The notes below the pieces were generated by a model, which was not told the origin of the DNA, ran no database searches, and saw nothing but the letters and a program-made list of their open reading frames with translations. The translations under genes were made by a program, and so were the position numbers. Shown here piece by piece: positions 9,902 to 19,274 of a stretch of DNA of 64,000 bases (the first letter of the stretch is position 1; each line of letters begins with the position of its first letter). Source of the DNA: Modestobacter sp. VKM Ac-2984 (lineage in GTDB: Bacteria > Actinomycetota > Actinomycetes > Mycobacteriales > Geodermatophilaceae); the NCBI RefSeq assembly GCF_026967985.1, contig NZ_JAPVBJ010000010.1:166801-230800 (forward strand), read 5' to 3'.

Positions 9902-10626
9902 GCGTCGGTCCGGTCACTGGTTGCCGCAGCGAGCGCGTCCCCGGCGGGAACGGGGGTGAGCCGACCGTGGTCGAGCCGGAACCGGCGGCCGGCCAGCGCG
10001 GCCACCGAGAGGTCGTGGGTGATCGTCACCAGGGCGGCACCGTTCTCGGCGGTCACCTCGGCCAGCAGCGCCATCACCGCGGCCCCGGTCTCGACGTCCA
10101 GCGCACCGGTCGGCTCGTCGGCGAGCACCACCCGGGGCCCGCGGACCAGTGCCCGGGCGATCGCCACCCGCTGCTGCTCACCACCGGAGAGCTTCTCCGG
10201 CACCGACAGCGCACGGGGGCCCAGGCCGACCCGGTCGAGCATCGCCCGGGCGGCCCGGTTGCGGGTGAGGAAGTCCCGGCCGCGGGCGTAGAGCAGCGGC
10301 GCGGCGACGTTCTCCTCCGCGGTGCGCCGCGGCAGCAGGTTGAACTGCTGGAAGACGAAGCCGAAGGTCTCTCCCCGCAGCCGGGACCGTCGCCGTCCAC
10401 CGAGGGCGTCGGTCGGCTGCCCGTCCAGCAGGTAGGTGCCGGCGGTCGGGCTGTCCAGCAGGCCCAGCACGTTGAGCAGCGTGGACTTCCCCGAACCGGA
10501 CCGGCCGACGATCGACACGTGCTCGCCGGCCGCGATGCTCAGGTCGACGCCCGCCAGCACCGGCAGCAGGCTCCCGTCGGGCAGCCGCACGTCCCGGCCG
10601 ATCCCGGAGAGCTCCAGCAGGCTCAC
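9898..10626 (-). CDS. ABC transporter ATP-binding protein (MacB/LolD type)
   Basis: A 242-residue nucleotide-binding domain: Walker [11 protein letters not shown]-loop [16 protein letters not shown], signature [15 protein letters not shown], Walker [13 protein letters not shown] and H-loop [12 protein letters not shown] and the EPTGALD version of Walker B are typical of MacB/LolD ATPases. The frame is open upstream, but GTG 10626 overlaps the stop of the preceding adaptor gene (GTGA), and homology begins there. It pairs with the permease downstream. Confidence 0.93.
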   Translation of the reverse strand: MSLLELSGIGRDVRLPDGSLLPVLAGVDLSIAAGEHVSIVGRSGSGKSTLLNVLGLLDSPTAGTYLLDGQPTDALGGRRRSRLRGETFGFVFQQFNLLPRRTAEENVAAPLLYARGRDFLTRNRAARAMLDRVGLGPRALSVPEKLSGGEQQRVAIARALVRGPRVVLADEPTGALDVETGAAVMALLAEVTAENGAALVTITHDLSVAALAGRRFRLDHGRLTPVPAGDALAAATSDRTDA

Positions 10627-11648
10627 CCGTACGGCCCGCCCATGCCGTAGGGGTCGGCGGCCGCGTCGTCGGGCACCGGGACGAACTCCAGCACCGACTC
10701 CCCCTCGGTCAGACCGCCGGTGATCTCCACCTGCTGCCCGTCGGTGAGCCCCAGCGTGACCGGTCGCTCCTCGGGGGTCCCGTCGGCGCCGGGCACCCAG
10801 ACCACCCCGTTCTGCACCGAGCCCTGCACCGCGGTCACCGGCACCACCAGCGCGTCGGCGACCTCGCCCGCCTGCACGGCCACCGTCGCCGCCATCCCGG
10901 AGAAGACGGTCACCTCGGCCGGGACGGCGCACCGGGCGGTGGTGGTGGCGGTGATCGGCATGCCGGTCATCGGGTCCACCCCGGCGCTGGCCTGGTCCTC
11001 CCCGCTCGGCGGGGCACCGAGGGTGAGCCCCGTGCAGGTGAACGGCGCCGGGCCGCCGGTGACCGTGACCTCGGCGGTGGCGGGCGGGCTCAGCAGCCGG
11101 AACTGGTCGGCCTGGGAGAGCGACGCGGTAACCGAGAGGGTGCCCGGGGAGATGGTGCCCACGGCGTCCCCGACGGCGACCACCTGGTCCTTCAGGACGT
11201 CCAGGGTGGCCAGCCGGCCGGCCGCCGTCGCGGTGACCGTCACCACCTTCACCAGCGGGTCGCGCGGCGTCGAGGTCGGGTTTCCCTCGGCGTCCGTGCC
11301 GACGACCGGGTCGCGCTCCTCCTCGAACCGGACGTCCAGCAGCTTGTCCCCGACCGCCACCGGAGCCCCGGCGCTGACGTGCAGCCGGCTCACCGTCCCG
11401 GCGGCGGTCGCCTTGACCGGCACCGCGGGGTCGGCGGCGATGGAGCCCTGCACGGAGACGGTGTTGGTCACCGTGCCGCGGGTGACCGGGATCGACGGCG
11501 ACCCCAGGTCCACGCCGGGGGCGCTGGTGACGCCGGTCGGGTCGGCCCCGCCGCTGCCGCGGAAGGCCAGGACGACGAGCGCCACCGCGATCACCGCCCA
11601 GATCAGGATTCGCAGCACGGGCAGGACCCAGGTCCGGACCACCGTCAT
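10623..11648 (-). CDS. Membrane-anchored HlyD-like adaptor of the ABC efflux system
   Basis: A 341-residue protein with an N-terminal signal anchor ([22 protein letters not shown], residues ~8-30). An adaptor-like barrel/lipoyl segment follows ([28 protein letters not shown]) and resembles peptidoglycan-binding or periplasmic adaptor subunits of MacA type. A duplicated half-motif ([10 protein letters not shown] and [11 protein letters not shown]) forms the split lipoyl domain. The C-terminal domain contains [18 protein letters not shown]. It is the first gene of the adaptor-ATPase-permease operon. In Gram-positives such proteins work with MacB-like pumps for antimicrobial peptides or unknown substrates. 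Confidence 0.82.
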   Translation of the reverse strand: MTVVRTWVLPVLRILIWAVIAVALVVLAFRGSGGADPTGVTSAPGVDLGSPSIPVTRGTVTNTVSVQGSIAADPAVPVKATAAGTVSRLHVSAGAPVAVGDKLLDVRFEEERDPVVGTDAEGNPTSTPRDPLVKVVTVTATAAGRLATLDVLKDQVVAVGDAVGTISPGTLSVTASLSQADQFRLLSPPATAEVTVTGGPAPFTCTGLTLGAPPSGEDQASAGVDPMTGMPITATTTARCAVPAEVTVFSGMAATVAVQAGEVADALVVPVTAVQGSVQNGVVWVPGADGTPEERPVTLGLTDGQQVEITGGLTEGESVLEFVPVPDDAAADPYGMGGPYG

Positions 11649-11864
11649 GTCGGCTCTCTTCGTCGCGCGGAACGGAAGCGTGCAGAACCTAGCGGGCCGG
11701 AGGCCTCCCTGTGGTCATCCCGGAGACGGAATCGCGGCCCTGAGCAGGTCGTCCTCGCGGTGGACGCCGCCCGGCCCGAGACGTGCCCACCGGCGACGGT
11801 TGACGGCCGGGTGCCCGGGCATGATCCACCTGCCCGTCCCCCGCACCGCCCTGGAGGCCCCCGC

Positions 11865-13616
11865 ATGTCCGAGCCCGTCGAGTTCACCGTCTGGGCGCCG
11901 CTGCCTGCGCGGGTCCGCCTGCAGGTGGACGGCGAGGTGCACGACATGCAGCGGGACGACGCCGGCTGGTGGCACGCCACGGTCCCCGCGTCCCCCGAGG
12001 CCGACTACGGCTACCTGCTCGACGACAACCCGACGCCGCGCCCCGACCCGCGCTCCCGCCGTCAGCCCGACGGCGTGCACGGTCTCTCCCGCCGCTTCGA
12101 CCCGTCCGGGTACCGCTGGGGCGACGGCGCCTGGACCGGGCGCCCCCTCGCCGGCGGGGTGGTCTACGAGCTGCACATCGGCACCTTCAGCCGCGAGGGG
12201 ACCTTCGACGCGGCGATCCGGAACCTGGACCACCTGGTCGACCTGGGCGTCGACTTCGTCGAGCTGCTGCCGGTCAACGGCTTCAACGGCACGCACAACT
12301 GGGGCTACGACGGCGTCGCCTGGTACGCGGTGCAGGAGACCTACGGCGGCCCCGCGGGCTACCAGCGCTTCGTCGACGCCTGCCACCAGCGAGGGCTGGG
12401 CGTCATCCAGGACGTCGTCTACAACCACCTGGGCCCGTCGGGCAACTACCTCCCGGAGTTCTTCCCGGTCTTCGCCGAGGGCGCGAACACCTGGGGCAAC
12501 TCGATCAACCTCTCCGGCCCGGACTCCGACGAGGTGCGGCGCTACATCTTGGACAACGCCCTGATGTGGCTGCGCGACATGCACGCCGACGGCCTGCGGC
12601 TGGACGCCGTCCACGCGCTGGTCGACGAGCGGGCCACGCACGTGCTCGAGGAGATGGCCGCCGAGGTCGCCCGGCTCTCGGTCGCCGAGGGCCGCCCGCT
12701 GTCCCTGATCGCGGAGAGCGACCTCAACGACCCGCGGATGGTCACGCCCCGGGTGGCCGGCGGCACCGGCCTGGACGCGCAGTGGAGCGACGACTTCCAC
12801 CACTCCCTGCACACCCAGCTGACCGGCGAGGGGCAGGGCTACTACGCCGACTTCGAGGCGGCCGGGCTCGGCGGGCTGGCGAAGGTCCTCACCAGCGCGT
12901 TCTTCCACGCCGGCGACTGGTCCAGCTTCCGCCGGCGGCACCACGGCCGCCCGGTGGACACCGCGGCCCTGCCGGGCTGGAAGTTCCTCGCCTACCTGCA
13001 GGACCACGACCAGATCGGCAACCGCGCGGTCGGCGACCGGATCTCCGCCTCGCTCTCCCCCGGTCTGCTCGGCGTGGGCGCCACTCTGGTGCTGACCAGC
13101 CCGTTCACCCCGATGCTCTTCATGGGCGAGGAGTGGGGCGCGGCCACCCCGTGGCAGTTCTTCACCAGCCACCCGGAGCCGGAGCTGGGCCGGGCCACCG
13201 CCGAGGGCCGGATCGGCGAGTTCGCCGAGCACGGCTGGGACGCCGCCGTGGTGCCCGACCCGCAGGACCCGGAGACCTTCACCCGCTCGAAGCTGGACTG
13301 GTCGGAGCTGGACCGGGAGCCGCACACGCACGTGCTGGCGGTGCACAAGGCGCTGCTCGCGCTGCGCCGCCGGCACCCGGAGCTGGTCGACCCCGACCTC
13401 TCCGCGGTGCAGGTGCACTGGGACGACGCGGACCGGTGGCTGGTCGTGCACCGCGGCTCGTTGCGGGTGGTCGCCAACCTGTCCGACCAGCCGCGGGAGA
13501 TCGACCTGGACACGGCGGCCACCCAGGTGCTGTTCGCCAGCGGCGAGCTGCCCGAGCTGGACGGGGCGCAGGTGACGGTGCCGGCGGAGAGCGCCGCGGT
13601 CCTGGCCACCCACTGA
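11865..13616 (+). CDS. treZ: Malto-oligosyltrehalose trehalohydrolase TreZ
   Basis: A 583-residue GH13 enzyme that releases trehalose from the maltooligosyltrehalose made by TreY. An N-terminal beta-domain ([17 protein letters not shown]) precedes the barrel, with [42 protein letters not shown] (nucleophile Asp), [11 protein letters not shown] (acid/base Glu) and [10 protein letters not shown]. The ATG at 11865 has GGAGG ~9 nt upstream and begins exactly at the homology; the longer frame upstream is non-coding. It is separated from treXY by a reverse-strand ABC operon, so it probably has its own promoter within 11,649-11,864. Confidence 0.96.
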   Translation: MSEPVEFTVWAPLPARVRLQVDGEVHDMQRDDAGWWHATVPASPEADYGYLLDDNPTPRPDPRSRRQPDGVHGLSRRFDPSGYRWGDGAWTGRPLAGGVVYELHIGTFSREGTFDAAIRNLDHLVDLGVDFVELLPVNGFNGTHNWGYDGVAWYAVQETYGGPAGYQRFVDACHQRGLGVIQDVVYNHLGPSGNYLPEFFPVFAEGANTWGNSINLSGPDSDEVRRYILDNALMWLRDMHADGLRLDAVHALVDERATHVLEEMAAEVARLSVAEGRPLSLIAESDLNDPRMVTPRVAGGTGLDAQWSDDFHHSLHTQLTGEGQGYYADFEAAGLGGLAKVLTSAFFHAGDWSSFRRRHHGRPVDTAALPGWKFLAYLQDHDQIGNRAVGDRISASLSPGLLGVGATLVLTSPFTPMLFMGEEWGAATPWQFFTSHPEPELGRATAEGRIGEFAEHGWDAAVVPDPQDPETFTRSKLDWSELDREPHTHVLAVHKALLALRRRHPELVDPDLSAVQVHWDDADRWLVVHRGSLRVVANLSDQPREIDLDTAATQVLFASGELPELDGAQVTVPAESAAVLATH

Positions 13617-13618
13617 GC

Positions 13619-14329
13619 GTGGCGTCGCTGCCGCACGACCCGGCCGAGCTGGCCGACGCCTATCGGGTGTCGGCCGGCCGGCACCTGCGGGTCAACTTCG
13701 TCGCCTCGCCGGACGGGGCGATCAGCGTCGACGGCCGCAGCGGCGGGCTGGGGTCGGACGGCGACCGGCGGGTGTTCCGCACGCTGCGCGCGCTCTCCGA
13801 CGCGGTGCTGGTGGGTGCCGGCACGGCGGCGGCCGAGGGCTACCGGCCGGTGCTCCCCGACTCCGCCGTCGGCCGGCTGCGGGCGGAGCTCGGCCGCCCG
13901 ACGGTCGCGCCGATCGTGGTCGTGTCCCGGCGGGCGTCCCTGCGACCGGACGACCAGCTGGTCACCGCCGCCGTCACGCCGACCCTGCTGGTCACCTGCG
14001 CCGCGGCCGACGCGGACCAGCGGGCGGCGCTCACCGGCGCCGGCGTCGAGGTGCTGGTCTGCGGCGACGACGACGTGGACCTGCCGACCGCGCTGGACGC
14101 CCTGGCCGAACGCGGTCACGAGCAGGTGCTGTGCGAGGGCGGTCCGGCGCTGTTCACCGCCGCCCTGGCCGCCGGGGTGGTCGACGAGCTGGACCTGTCG
14201 ATCGCCCCGCTCCTGGTCGGCGGCGGCCCCGGTCTGCTGCCGCAGGCCCTCCCGTCGCCCGTGCCCGCCGAGCTGCGGCAGGTGCTGGAGGAGGACGGCG
14301 TCCTGTTCACCCGGTACGCCCTGCGCTGA
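13619..14329 (+). CDS. RibD C-terminal-domain (dihydrofolate-reductase-like) reductase
   Basis: A 236-residue stand-alone reductase of the RibD_C/pyrimidine reductase family. LRVNFVASPDGAISVDGRSGGLGSDGDRRVF near residues 22-53 carries the substrate-binding SxDG element. VLVGAGTAAAEGY and EQVLCEGGPALFTAAL are the NADPH-binding segments, and LSIAPLLVGGG lies near the C-terminus. The deaminase half of RibD is absent, as in many actinobacterial paralogues of unknown substrate. The GTG lies 2 bp after the treZ stop, so it is probably cotranscribed, although no metabolic link to trehalose is evident. Confidence 0.85.
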   Translation: MASLPHDPAELADAYRVSAGRHLRVNFVASPDGAISVDGRSGGLGSDGDRRVFRTLRALSDAVLVGAGTAAAEGYRPVLPDSAVGRLRAELGRPTVAPIVVVSRRASLRPDDQLVTAAVTPTLLVTCAAADADQRAALTGAGVEVLVCGDDDVDLPTALDALAERGHEQVLCEGGPALFTAALAAGVVDELDLSIAPLLVGGGPGLLPQALPSPVPAELRQVLEEDGVLFTRYALR

Positions 14330-14413
14330 GGCCTCGCCCCTGGACGACCCCGTCGTGCTCGACCGGCTCGGAGGGGCTGCCCGGCGTCGTCGGCGACTGC
14401 TTGACTGGCCGGC

Positions 14414-15487
14414 ATGGACCTGCCCGTGAACCCGCCGGTCAAGCCGATGCTCGCCAAGCCCGTGGCGAAGCTCCCCACCGGCGACGGCTGGTTCTACGAG
14501 CCGAAGTGGGACGGGTTCCGGTGCATCGTCTTCCGGGACGGCGACGAGGTCGAGCTGGGCAGCCGCAACGAACGCCCGCTGACCCGCTACTTCCCCGACG
14601 TCGTCGAGGCGGTCAAGGCCCAGCTGCCCGAGCGCTGCGTGGTCGACGGGGAGATCGTCGTCCCGCGCGGGGACCGGCTGGACTTCGAGTCGCTGCTGCA
14701 GCGGATCCACCCGGCCGCCTCCCGGGTGACCCGGCTGGCCGCCGAGACCCCGGCGTCCTTCGTCGCGTTCGACCTGCTGGCACTGGGCGAGGAGTCGCTG
14801 CTGGCGACGCCCTTCGCCGAGCGGCAGGCCCGGCTGCGCGAGGCGCTGGCCGGTGCGCAGGCACCGGTGTACGTCACCACGGTCACCTCCGACGCCGAGG
14901 TCGGGCAGCGCTGGTTCGCCGAGTTCGAGGGCGCCGGCCTGGACGGCGTCATCGCCAAGCGGGGCGACCAGCCCTACTCCCCCGACCAGCGCGTGATGAC
15001 CAAGGTCAAGCACGTCCGGACGGCGGACTGCGTGGTGGCCGGCTTCCGCTGGCACAAGAGCGGGCCGGTGGTCGGCTCGCTGCTGCTGGGCCTCTACGAC
15101 GACGCCGGCGCCCTGCAGCACATCGGCGTCGCGGCGTCGTTCTCGATGAAGCGCCGGGCCGAGCTGGTCGAGGAGCTGGCCCCCCACCGGGCCGAGGCGC
15201 TGGACGGACACCCCTGGCAGGACTGGGCGAACGCCCAGACGGACACGGACGGCGAGCGCCGGATGCCGGGGGCCACCAGCCGCTGGAACGCCGGCAAGGA
15301 CCTGTCCTGGGTGCCGCTGCGGCCGGAGCTGGTGGTGGAGGTCAAGTACGACCAGCTGGAGGGCCGCCGGCTGCGGCACACCGGTCACTTCCTGCGCTGG
15401 CGCCCCGACCGGGACCCGCGGTCGTGCACCTACGAGCAGCTGGAGGTCCCGGTCCGCTACGACCTCGCCGAGGTCCTCGGCGGCTGA
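14414..15487 (+). CDS. ligC: ATP-dependent DNA ligase, LigC type
   Basis: A 357-residue ligase. The adenylated lysine is K31 in motif I (EPKWDGFR), followed by SRNERPLTRYFP (III region), VVDGEIVVPRG (motif IV), GVIAKRGDQPYSP and TKVKHVRTADCVV (V). A C-terminal OB-fold contains GVAASFSMKRRAELVEELAPH. There is no Prim-Pol or nuclease fusion, so this is LigC rather than LigD. In mycobacteria LigC with Prim-PolC seals short-gap excision-repair and back-up NHEJ intermediates. The Prim-Pol gene follows one gene later, supporting joint action. Confidence 0.92.
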   Translation: MDLPVNPPVKPMLAKPVAKLPTGDGWFYEPKWDGFRCIVFRDGDEVELGSRNERPLTRYFPDVVEAVKAQLPERCVVDGEIVVPRGDRLDFESLLQRIHPAASRVTRLAAETPASFVAFDLLALGEESLLATPFAERQARLREALAGAQAPVYVTTVTSDAEVGQRWFAEFEGAGLDGVIAKRGDQPYSPDQRVMTKVKHVRTADCVVAGFRWHKSGPVVGSLLLGLYDDAGALQHIGVAASFSMKRRAELVEELAPHRAEALDGHPWQDWANAQTDTDGERRMPGATSRWNAGKDLSWVPLRPELVVEVKYDQLEGRRLRHTGHFLRWRPDRDPRSCTYEQLEVPVRYDLAEVLGG

Positions 15488-15525
15488 GGAGCAGCCGGGT
15501 CCGCGGGGACTGAGCGCATCCTCAC

Positions 15526-15565
15526 GCCGAACCTGGCTGCCGCTCCCAGGTTCGGCTCCTACCCT
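15526..15565 (+). promoter_or_regulatory. Inverted repeat plus -10 hexamer of the hydrolase gene
   Basis: GCCGAACCTGG (15526-15536) and its exact complement (15546-15556) are separated by 9 nt and end 3 bp before TACCCT (15560-15565), itself 8 nt upstream of the ATG. The repeat would cover the -35 region. It could be an operator or the ligC terminator. Confidence 0.5.
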
Positions 15566-15573
15566 TGCCGATC

Positions 15574-17136
15574 ATGACCGCGCACCGCCGCCTGGCCACC
15601 GCCGGAGGAGCGTTCCTCGCCCTCGCCCTGACCCTCGCCGGGTGCACCTCCTCGGGCGAGGAGGAGACAGCCGCGGCCGTCTCCTCCTCGGAGGCCCCGC
15701 CGGCCGAGCCGGAGCCGCAGCTGATCGAGTGGACCGACTGCGACGACCAGATCGACCCGATCATCGCCGGGCGACCCGGGTCGGAGCGCGACCTCGTCTT
15801 CTCCTGCGGGACGACGACGGTGCCGGTCAGCTACGAGGACCCCGAGGGCGGCACCCTGCAGCTGTTCCTGGTGCGGGCCAGCCTCGCCGGGCAGACCTAC
15901 CCGATCGGCTCGCTGATGGTGAACCCCGGTGGCCCCGGGCAGTCCGCCGCCGATGCGGCCATCCAGGCGGCGCTCACCCTCCCCGAGGCGGTCGTCAACC
16001 AGTTCGACATCGTCGGCCTCGACCCGCGGGGGACGGGGCTGAGCACCCCGGTCGAGTGCATCTCCGACGAGCAGAAGGACGAGCTCTTCGCGGCCGATCC
16101 CCGGGTCACCGACACCGCCGCGCAGGACGCCCTGTTCAGCCAGGTCGAGGAGGTCGCGGCCGGCTGCAGCGAGGAGTACCAGGAGGCGCTGGGCGCCTTC
16201 TCCACGGCGGACGCGGCCCGCGACCTGGACCTGGTCCGGCGGTCCCTCGGTGACGACCAGCTCAACTACCTGGGTTACTCGTACGGCACCACGCTGGGCT
16301 CCACCTACGCCGAGCTGTTCCCCGAGCAGGTGCGGGCGATGGTGCTCGACGGCGCGGTCGACCCCGACGCCACCCCGCAGGAGGCGGCGGAGGCGCAGGC
16401 GCAGGGCTTCGAGGCCGCCTTCGACGCCTTCGCCGCCAACTGCCTGTCGCTGATCAGCGGCTGCCCGCTGGGGCCCGACCCCCGCGCGTTCCTCGACGAG
16501 CTGCTGGCCCAGGCCGCCGCGGCCCCGATCCCGAGCAGCCGGGAGGGCGAGACCCGGCAGGCGACGCCGGGCCTGATCCTGGGCGGCGTGCGCTCGGCCC
16601 TCTACCAGCCCTCGGCCTGGCCGCAGCTGGCCCAGTCGCTGGCTGCCGCCCGGAACGGTGACGCCGCCGGCATCCTGACCCTGGCCGACACCTACACCGG
16701 CCGCAATGACGACGGCACCTACAGCAACGTGGTCGACGCCAACCTGGCGGTCAACTGTGCCGACACCGACGAGGAGTTCAGCGCCTCGGACGTGCAGGCC
16801 CTGGCCGCGGACTGGAACGCGCGCTACCCGCTCTTCGGCGCCGACGCCGCACTGAGCCTCTACACCTGCTCGGCGTGGGAGGCCCCGCGCACGCCCCTGC
16901 CCGAGCGGGACGCCGCGGGCAGCGCGCCGATCCTGGTCATCGGCACGCAGGGCGACCCGGTGACCCCGGTGACCGGCGCGGTCGACCTCGCGGAGGACCT
17001 GGAGAACGGGGTGCTCCTCACCTGGCAGGGCAGCGGGCACACTGCCTACCCCAAGACCGAGTGCGTGACGGCGGCCGTGAACGCGTACCTGATCGACCTC
17101 GCCGTCCCGCAGGACGGGACGACCTGCCCCGCGTGA
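15574..17136 (+). CDS. Secreted alpha/beta-hydrolase lipoprotein, TAP-like
   Basis: A 520-residue exported serine hydrolase of the tripeptidyl-aminopeptidase-like family. The lipobox is LAGC with Cys24. The oxyanion region is MVNPGGPGQS, the nucleophile elbow GYSYGTTLG, the Asp in VIGTQGDPVTPVTG, and the His in GSGHTAYPKTECV. These enzymes usually remove N-terminal peptides or hydrolyse esters outside the cell. The ATG is chosen over an upstream TTG because TACCCT lies 8 nt before it (leaderless). It sits between ligC and the Prim-Pol gene on the same strand without an obvious functional link. Confidence 0.9.
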   Translation: MTAHRRLATAGGAFLALALTLAGCTSSGEEETAAAVSSSEAPPAEPEPQLIEWTDCDDQIDPIIAGRPGSERDLVFSCGTTTVPVSYEDPEGGTLQLFLVRASLAGQTYPIGSLMVNPGGPGQSAADAAIQAALTLPEAVVNQFDIVGLDPRGTGLSTPVECISDEQKDELFAADPRVTDTAAQDALFSQVEEVAAGCSEEYQEALGAFSTADAARDLDLVRRSLGDDQLNYLGYSYGTTLGSTYAELFPEQVRAMVLDGAVDPDATPQEAAEAQAQGFEAAFDAFAANCLSLISGCPLGPDPRAFLDELLAQAAAAPIPSSREGETRQATPGLILGGVRSALYQPSAWPQLAQSLAAARNGDAAGILTLADTYTGRNDDGTYSNVVDANLAVNCADTDEEFSASDVQALAADWNARYPLFGADAALSLYTCSAWEAPRTPLPERDAAGSAPILVIGTQGDPVTPVTGAVDLAEDLENGVLLTWQGSGHTAYPKTECVTAAVNAYLIDLAVPQDGTTCPA

Positions 17137-17192
17137 CCGGCTCCGGCAGGATCGACCCCGCACCCGGTCCTGCCTGACCCGAACGGAGCCTC

Positions 17193-18260
17193 ATGGCCAG
17201 CAGCAAGGACGCCGTCGTCCTGGAGCTCGACGGCCATGAGGTGCGGGTGAGCAACCCGGAGAAGCCCTACTTCGGGGACAAGGGCATCCGCAAGATCGAC
17301 GTCGTCGAGTACTTCGTCGCCGTCGGCGAGGGCATCCTGTTCGCGCTGCGCGACCGGCCGACGACGCTGGAGCGCTGGCCGGGCGGGGTGTTCGAGGGCG
17401 CCCGGCTCTCCACCAGGGTCGACAACACCGGCGACGCGTTCTACCAGAAGCGGGTGCCGAAGAACGCCCCCGAGTGGGTGCCGACGGCGCACATCAGCTT
17501 CCCCAGTGGCCGGACCGCCGACGAGATCGCCCCGGACTCGGTCGCCGTCGTCGCGTGGTGCGCGAACCTCGGGACGCTGACCTTCCACCCGTGGCCGGTG
17601 TCCAAGGGCGACGTCGAGTCGCCCGACCAGCTCCGGATCGACCTCGACCCGCAGCCGGGCACCGACTTCTCCGACGCCGTGTGGGTGGCCCCGCACGTGC
17701 GCGAGCTGCTGCACGAGTTCGGCATGGAGGGCTGGCCGAAGACCTCCGGCGGCCGGGGCGTGCACGTCTACGTCCCCATCCAGCCGCGCTGGACCTTCCC
17801 GGAGGTGCGCCGGGCGGTGATCGCGTTCGGCCGGGAGCTGGAACGCCGCATCCCCGACCGGGTCACGATGAACTGGTGGAAGGAGGAACGCGGCGAGAAG
17901 ATCTTCATCGACTACAACCAGATGGCCCGGGACCGCACGATCGCCAGCGCCTACTCGATCCGGCCGAAGCCCCATGCGCCGGTGAGCGCCCCGGTCGACT
18001 GGGACGAGCTGCCCGACGTCTCGCCCTTCGACTTCGACGTCCGCACCATGCCGGCCCGCTTCGCCGCCGTCGGTGACAAGCACGCCGGCCTCGCCGACCA
18101 CGCCTTCGACCTCACTCCCCTGGTCGAGCTGGCCGACCAGCAGGAACGGGACCTGGGACTGGGCGAGATGCCCTATCCCCCCGACTACCCGAAGATGCCC
18201 GGCGAGCCGATGCGGGTGCAGCCCAGCCGCGCGAAGAAGGTCCCCGCCGCGCAGGACTGA
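17193..18260 (+). CDS. Stand-alone Prim-Pol (LigD polymerase-domain homologue, Prim-PolC type)
   Basis: A 355-residue archaeo-eukaryotic-primase-fold polymerase. Conserved parts are VSNPEKPYF at the N-terminus, the PGGVFEGARL/FYQKRVPKNAP region, the catalytic DQLRIDLDPQPG (two Asp), TSGGRGVHVYVP with the active-site His, and IFIDYNQMARDRTIASAYSIRP. Such enzymes fill short gaps with NTPs or dNTPs during NHEJ or base-excision repair and work with LigC. Neither a ligase nor a nuclease domain is fused. The ATG has a GGAG ribosome site. A hydrolase gene separates it from ligC; no Ku gene occurs in the window. Confidence 0.92.
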   Translation: MASSKDAVVLELDGHEVRVSNPEKPYFGDKGIRKIDVVEYFVAVGEGILFALRDRPTTLERWPGGVFEGARLSTRVDNTGDAFYQKRVPKNAPEWVPTAHISFPSGRTADEIAPDSVAVVAWCANLGTLTFHPWPVSKGDVESPDQLRIDLDPQPGTDFSDAVWVAPHVRELLHEFGMEGWPKTSGGRGVHVYVPIQPRWTFPEVRRAVIAFGRELERRIPDRVTMNWWKEERGEKIFIDYNQMARDRTIASAYSIRPKPHAPVSAPVDWDELPDVSPFDFDVRTMPARFAAVGDKHAGLADHAFDLTPLVELADQQERDLGLGEMPYPPDYPKMPGEPMRVQPSRAKKVPAAQD

Positions 18261-18290
18261 GCCGAGGGCTCGCCGCGCTAGCGTCGCACC

Positions 18291-19274
18291 GTGGCCGATC
18301 ACCCGACGCAGGCCTGGGACCTGGTGGCGGAGGGGCGCCGGCACCGGGTGGAGGCGACCGGTTCGGTGTCGCGGACGGTCCGGTGGAGCGTCGACGGGCG
18401 GGTGGTGGCGGCCAAGAAGTCCGCTGAGGACACCGTGCGGCTCAAGCCGGGTGACCGGCTCAAGGGCGAGGACGACGTCAGCCCGGACGACCAGCCGGCC
18501 GACGTGGAGCCGGACGTCGGCTCGGTCACTGTGCAGTACACCGGCCTCGGCAAGCCGAAGCGGGCCACCTGGTACCCGCCTGCAGACGGCGCCGCCGTGC
18601 GTGCGGCGCTCGGCACCGGCGGGATCGACCTGGAACCGGAGACGGGGTCCCCAGCCGCGCTCCGGGAGGAGCGGATCCGTCAGCACCCCCGCCGGTACGC
18701 CGTGCTCGCCGTCGCCGGCGGCGTGGCGAAGGTGGTCCTCCCGCTGCTGCTCGGGCTGCTCGCCGTCCGACTGACCGTCGCACTTCCCTGGCCCGACTGG
18801 GACCTGCCGTCGATCCCGTGGCCGGACGTCGACCTGCCGTCGATCCCCTGGCCCGACGTGGACCTGCCCGACGTGGACCTGCCGGACTGGCAGGCCCCGG
18901 CCTGGGTGCGGTGGATCGCCGACAAGGCCCAGTTCGTCTGGCCCGTCCTGCTGGCCGCCTACCTGGCCCGGCGGGAGATCCGCCGCCGGCGAGAGCAGGA
19001 CGCCCTGCGGGCGCAGCGCAGGGCGGAGCAGCAGTCCCAAGCCGGGCACGAGGCCGGTCACGAGGCGAGCCGCGAGGACGACGACCGGCCGCCGTCCCCT
19101 GACGGGCCGCCGCGGACGCCGGTGGCGCTCAGCCGGCCGGGCGACGGGCGGGCAGCTGACCGGCGACGTTGGCGCCGACGATCGCGGCGATGGCCAGCCA
19201 CGCGTCCCACGGCTGCCCCTGGCCGAGCACGATCAGGCCGACCACGGTGGCGATCACCGGGTGGATGCTCATGA
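18291..19274 (+). CDS. Membrane protein with WPD repeats, unknown function
   Basis: The 327-residue frame starts at a GTG with TAGCGT 6 nt upstream (leaderless). Residues 1-130 form a soluble domain (AWDLVAEGRRHRVEATGSV). A hydrophobic helix follows near 136-165, then repeats of WPDVDLPSIP from residue 167, a second hydrophobic stretch (FVWPVLLAAYLA) and an Arg-rich tail. The last ~50 residues overlap the convergent EamA gene by 146 bp and are Arg/Pro-rich like antisense shadow sequence. The true end may therefore be earlier, through a frameshift, or the overlap may be real. I do not recognise the family. Confidence 0.7.
   Translation: MADHPTQAWDLVAEGRRHRVEATGSVSRTVRWSVDGRVVAAKKSAEDTVRLKPGDRLKGEDDVSPDDQPADVEPDVGSVTVQYTGLGKPKRATWYPPADGAAVRAALGTGGIDLEPETGSPAALREERIRQHPRRYAVLAVAGGVAKVVLPLLLGLLAVRLTVALPWPDWDLPSIPWPDVDLPSIPWPDVDLPDVDLPDWQAPAWVRWIADKAQFVWPVLLAAYLARREIRRRREQDALRAQRRAEQQSQAGHEAGHEASREDDDRPPSPDGPPRTPVALSRPGDGRAADRRRWRRRSRRWPATRPTAAPGRARSGRPRWRSPGGCS
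18789..18890 (+). repeat. In-frame 30-bp repeats encoding WPD(V/W)DLPSIP
   Basis: Two near-identical 30-nt units (18789-18818, 18819-18848) are followed by a truncated third (18849-18866) and two short DVDLP/DW units. The repeats lie directly after a membrane helix and would form a rigid extracytoplasmic or juxtamembrane linker. Confidence 0.75.
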
